Source: Planctomycetota bacterium
GTDB taxonomy: Bacteria; Planctomycetota; UBA1135
Assembly: GCA_027021325.1 (NCBI GenBank)
Contig: JALUUN010000568.1
Span: 1 to 7,122 of the forward strand
DNA: 7,122 nucleotides
Direction of reading: 5' to 3'
Each line of letters begins with the position of its first letter. The stretch's first letter is position 1. The translations under genes were made by a program, and so were the position numbers. Under the pieces are notes generated by a model, which was not told the origin of the DNA, did no database searches, and saw only the letters and a list, made by a program, of their open reading frames with translations. Of this stretch, positions 5,762 through 7,122 are shown in pieces.

Positions 5762-7122
5762 CTACTGGATGTCCACGATGACCGGGTTCGTGTAGATGCA
5801 GGTGGTCTCGTCCACGGCCTGGAGCAGCACCGTCCTTCCGGAGAAGCTCGCCGGGATGGCCAGGGTCCAGGTCACGTCGCCGTTGGCGTCGGCGGCCGCA
5901 CTGGCCACGACGCGGGGGTTGGCGAGGCCCCAGGGGGCGCCGCAGGCCGGGTTCGCGGCGGAACCGAACTGGACGGCGCCCGCCAGACTCACGTTGCCAC
6001 CCGGGGTGGCTCCGGAGACACTGATGTCGGTGTTCTGGCCGGCTACCGGGTTCGTCGGTTCACCGAGGCTCGGGGCCGAAGGATCAATGGTGTCCTGGCC
6101 CACCCAGGTGAACCAGGCACCGTTCTGGGCCGCCTCGAGGTGGAACCAGAAGGTTCCAGGAGCCGCAGGGTCCTCGTCCACGCCGCTGTAGTCGCCCCAG
6201 CGGCCGCCGGTGTAGGCGGAGTTGGAGGTGACGCTGGTCGTGGCGTTGCGCAGGACGCCCGGGGGATCCGTGGCCAGCCGCCAGGCCGACCGGACCGAGG
6301 CGAACTCGTTGTTCGAGGAGCGGTTGTAGGCGATCAGGATGTTGCCGGACGCGTCGACGCCGATGTCGGCCATGAAGGTATCGATGCCGGGTCCGTGGTC
6401 CACCTCGCCCTCGTTGACGAGGCGCGGGTTGAGGCCGCTCGTGGGCCAGCCACGCAGATCGATGTCGTACCAGCGGACACGGGCATCGGAGCCGGCGCCG
6501 ATGGTGTGGACGGCGTAGAGATGACCGTTGCGGACGATGCCGTTCTTGATGCGAAGGTCCACCGTATCCAGGCGGGAACTGGAGCCCTGCTGGTTGGCGT
6601 CCGGAGGCTGGCTGTAGTTGGTGGTGTTGATCTGGAACTCGTGCAGGACCGGAGTCCCCACAGGGTCGGTGATGGCGCGCAAGGTGAGGCCACTGCCGCT
6701 GTTCGGGCCGAAACTGGTCACGAAGTACTGGGGCGATCCCGCGTCGTAGTTCTTGGTGTTGCCCAGGGAGTAGAAGCCCGGACTCATCTGGACGGAAGGC
6801 GCGCTCGACATCGGGAGACCGTTCGACACAATGCTCTTGTCGAAGATGAAGACCCGGTTGCCGCCGCCGGAGAAGCAGTCGGTCGAAATGTAGTAGGCGT
6901 CCTCATTCATCCCGAAGTTCGGGAAATCGGGGAAATTGCAGGTCGGAGAGACCTTGATGCGATACAGCCACCAGCCGTCATTCGGGTTGTCGGTCTTGGA
7001 GACGCCGAGAAGGAGGTAGTCCCCGTCGCTCGCCAGCTCGGAATTGGCGATGACGAAGCGGCCGATGAAGGGATCCCAGAAGTCCGTGGGATCGAAGACG
7101 AAGTCCTCGGCACCCAGGCTCT
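5762..7122 (-). CDS. Secreted propeller-like protein, 5' end missing (paralogue B)
   Basis: 452 residues and the stop codon are visible; the frame is open through the right edge, so the N-terminus and any signal peptide are missing. An internal ATG at 6910 is not the true start, because homology with paralogue A continues upstream of it: DFVFDP, WDPFIGRFVIANSE, DGDYLLL and VSPTCNFPDFPNFG are encoded at about 6911-7111. Shared segments further on are LYAVHTIGAGSDARVRWY, GWPTSGLNP, VDASGN, DPPGVLRN and RWGDYSGVDEDPAAPGTFWFH. The RWGDY-type segment is familiar from secreted sialidase/BNR-like propeller proteins. The last 85 or so residues form an Ig-like beta domain opening with SGATPGGNVSLAG, with one Cys in NPACGAP and another in TTCIYTNPVIVD, probably a disulphide. 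The core is rich in Asn, Ser and Thr, unlike the Ala/Arg/Leu-rich paralogue A. No catalytic residues are identifiable. It is likely extracytoplasmic, with unknown function. Confidence 0.8.
   Translation of the reverse strand, partial: SLGAEDFVFDPTDFWDPFIGRFVIANSELASDGDYLLLGVSKTDNPNDGWWLYRIKVSPTCNFPDFPNFGMNEDAYYISTDCFSGGGNRVFIFDKSIVSNGLPMSSAPSVQMSPGFYSLGNTKNYDAGSPQYFVTSFGPNSGSGLTLRAITDPVGTPVLHEFQINTTNYSQPPDANQQGSSSRLDTVDLRIKNGIVRNGHLYAVHTIGAGSDARVRWYDIDLRGWPTSGLNPRLVNEGEVDHGPGIDTFMADIGVDASGNILIAYNRSSNNEFASVRSAWRLATDPPGVLRNATTSVTSNSAYTGGRWGDYSGVDEDPAAPGTFWFHLEAAQNGAWFTWVGQDTIDPSAPSLGEPTNPVAGQNTDISVSGATPGGNVSLAGAVQFGSAANPACGAPWGLANPRVVASAAADANGDVTWTLAIPASFSGRTVLLQAVDETTCIYTNPVIVDIQ

Noticed and set aside
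4374..5795. 473-codon open frame on the + strand, antisense to the lipoprotein gene
   Set aside because: It is Gly/Arg/Glu/Val-rich with no motif, and the opposite strand encodes a protein with a lipobox and a paralogue.
6908..6910. ATG at 6910 as the start of paralogue B
   Set aside because: The same frame remains open to the window edge, and the upstream translation aligns with paralogue A, so this Met is internal (it matches Val179 of A).
1..7122. A known defence, CRISPR, toxin-antitoxin, mobile or biosynthetic system
   Set aside because: I saw no repeats-and-spacers array, nuclease, transposase, integrase, small toxin/antitoxin pair or biosynthetic core enzyme. The genes form mixed-strand units with no obvious shared pathway.

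Overview
The window is 7.1 kb of very G+C-rich bacterial chromosome. It is densely coding, with no RNA gene, CRISPR array, insertion sequence or phage gene that I can see. A Tat-exported Gfo/Idh/MocA oxidoreductase, a lipobox-bearing lipoprotein and a long secreted beta-rich protein point to a Gram-negative, diderm, probably uncultured lineage. Planctomycetota, Acidobacteriota or a similar phylum would fit, but the window has no marker gene and this is inference. None of the five visible start codons has a clear Shine-Dalgarno sequence.

Layout from left to right. A terminator-like hairpin (5-22) precedes a YiiX/YaeF-type permuted papain-fold cysteine hydrolase on the + strand (181-1014). It converges on, and overlaps by 20 bp, a Tat-signal Gfo/Idh/MocA oxidoreductase on the - strand (995-2356). 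Upstream of that, on the same strand, is a small PepSY protein with two membrane segments (2479-3201). A 58-bp divergent spacer with an inverted repeat separates it from a membrane-embedded M50 (site-2 protease type) metalloprotease on the + strand (3260-3994). The protease converges, with a 10-bp gap and a nested stem-loop, on two tandem - strand paralogues. These are a predicted lipoprotein (4005-5672) and a related secreted protein that runs off the right edge (5762 to beyond 7122). A spacer of about 90 bp with two perfect hairpins separates them.

The genes do not form a recognisable pathway or a known defence, secretion or biosynthetic system. Most look like independent envelope functions. 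The most unusual part is the tandem pair of large extracytoplasmic proteins. They share an N-terminal repeat-rich core, a strongly conserved RWGDY-type segment, a Cys-containing C-terminal beta domain and four aligned cysteines, yet differ visibly in composition. The divergent pairing of a PepSY membrane protein with a membrane protease is suggestive but unproven. I found no convincing evidence of a wholly new system.
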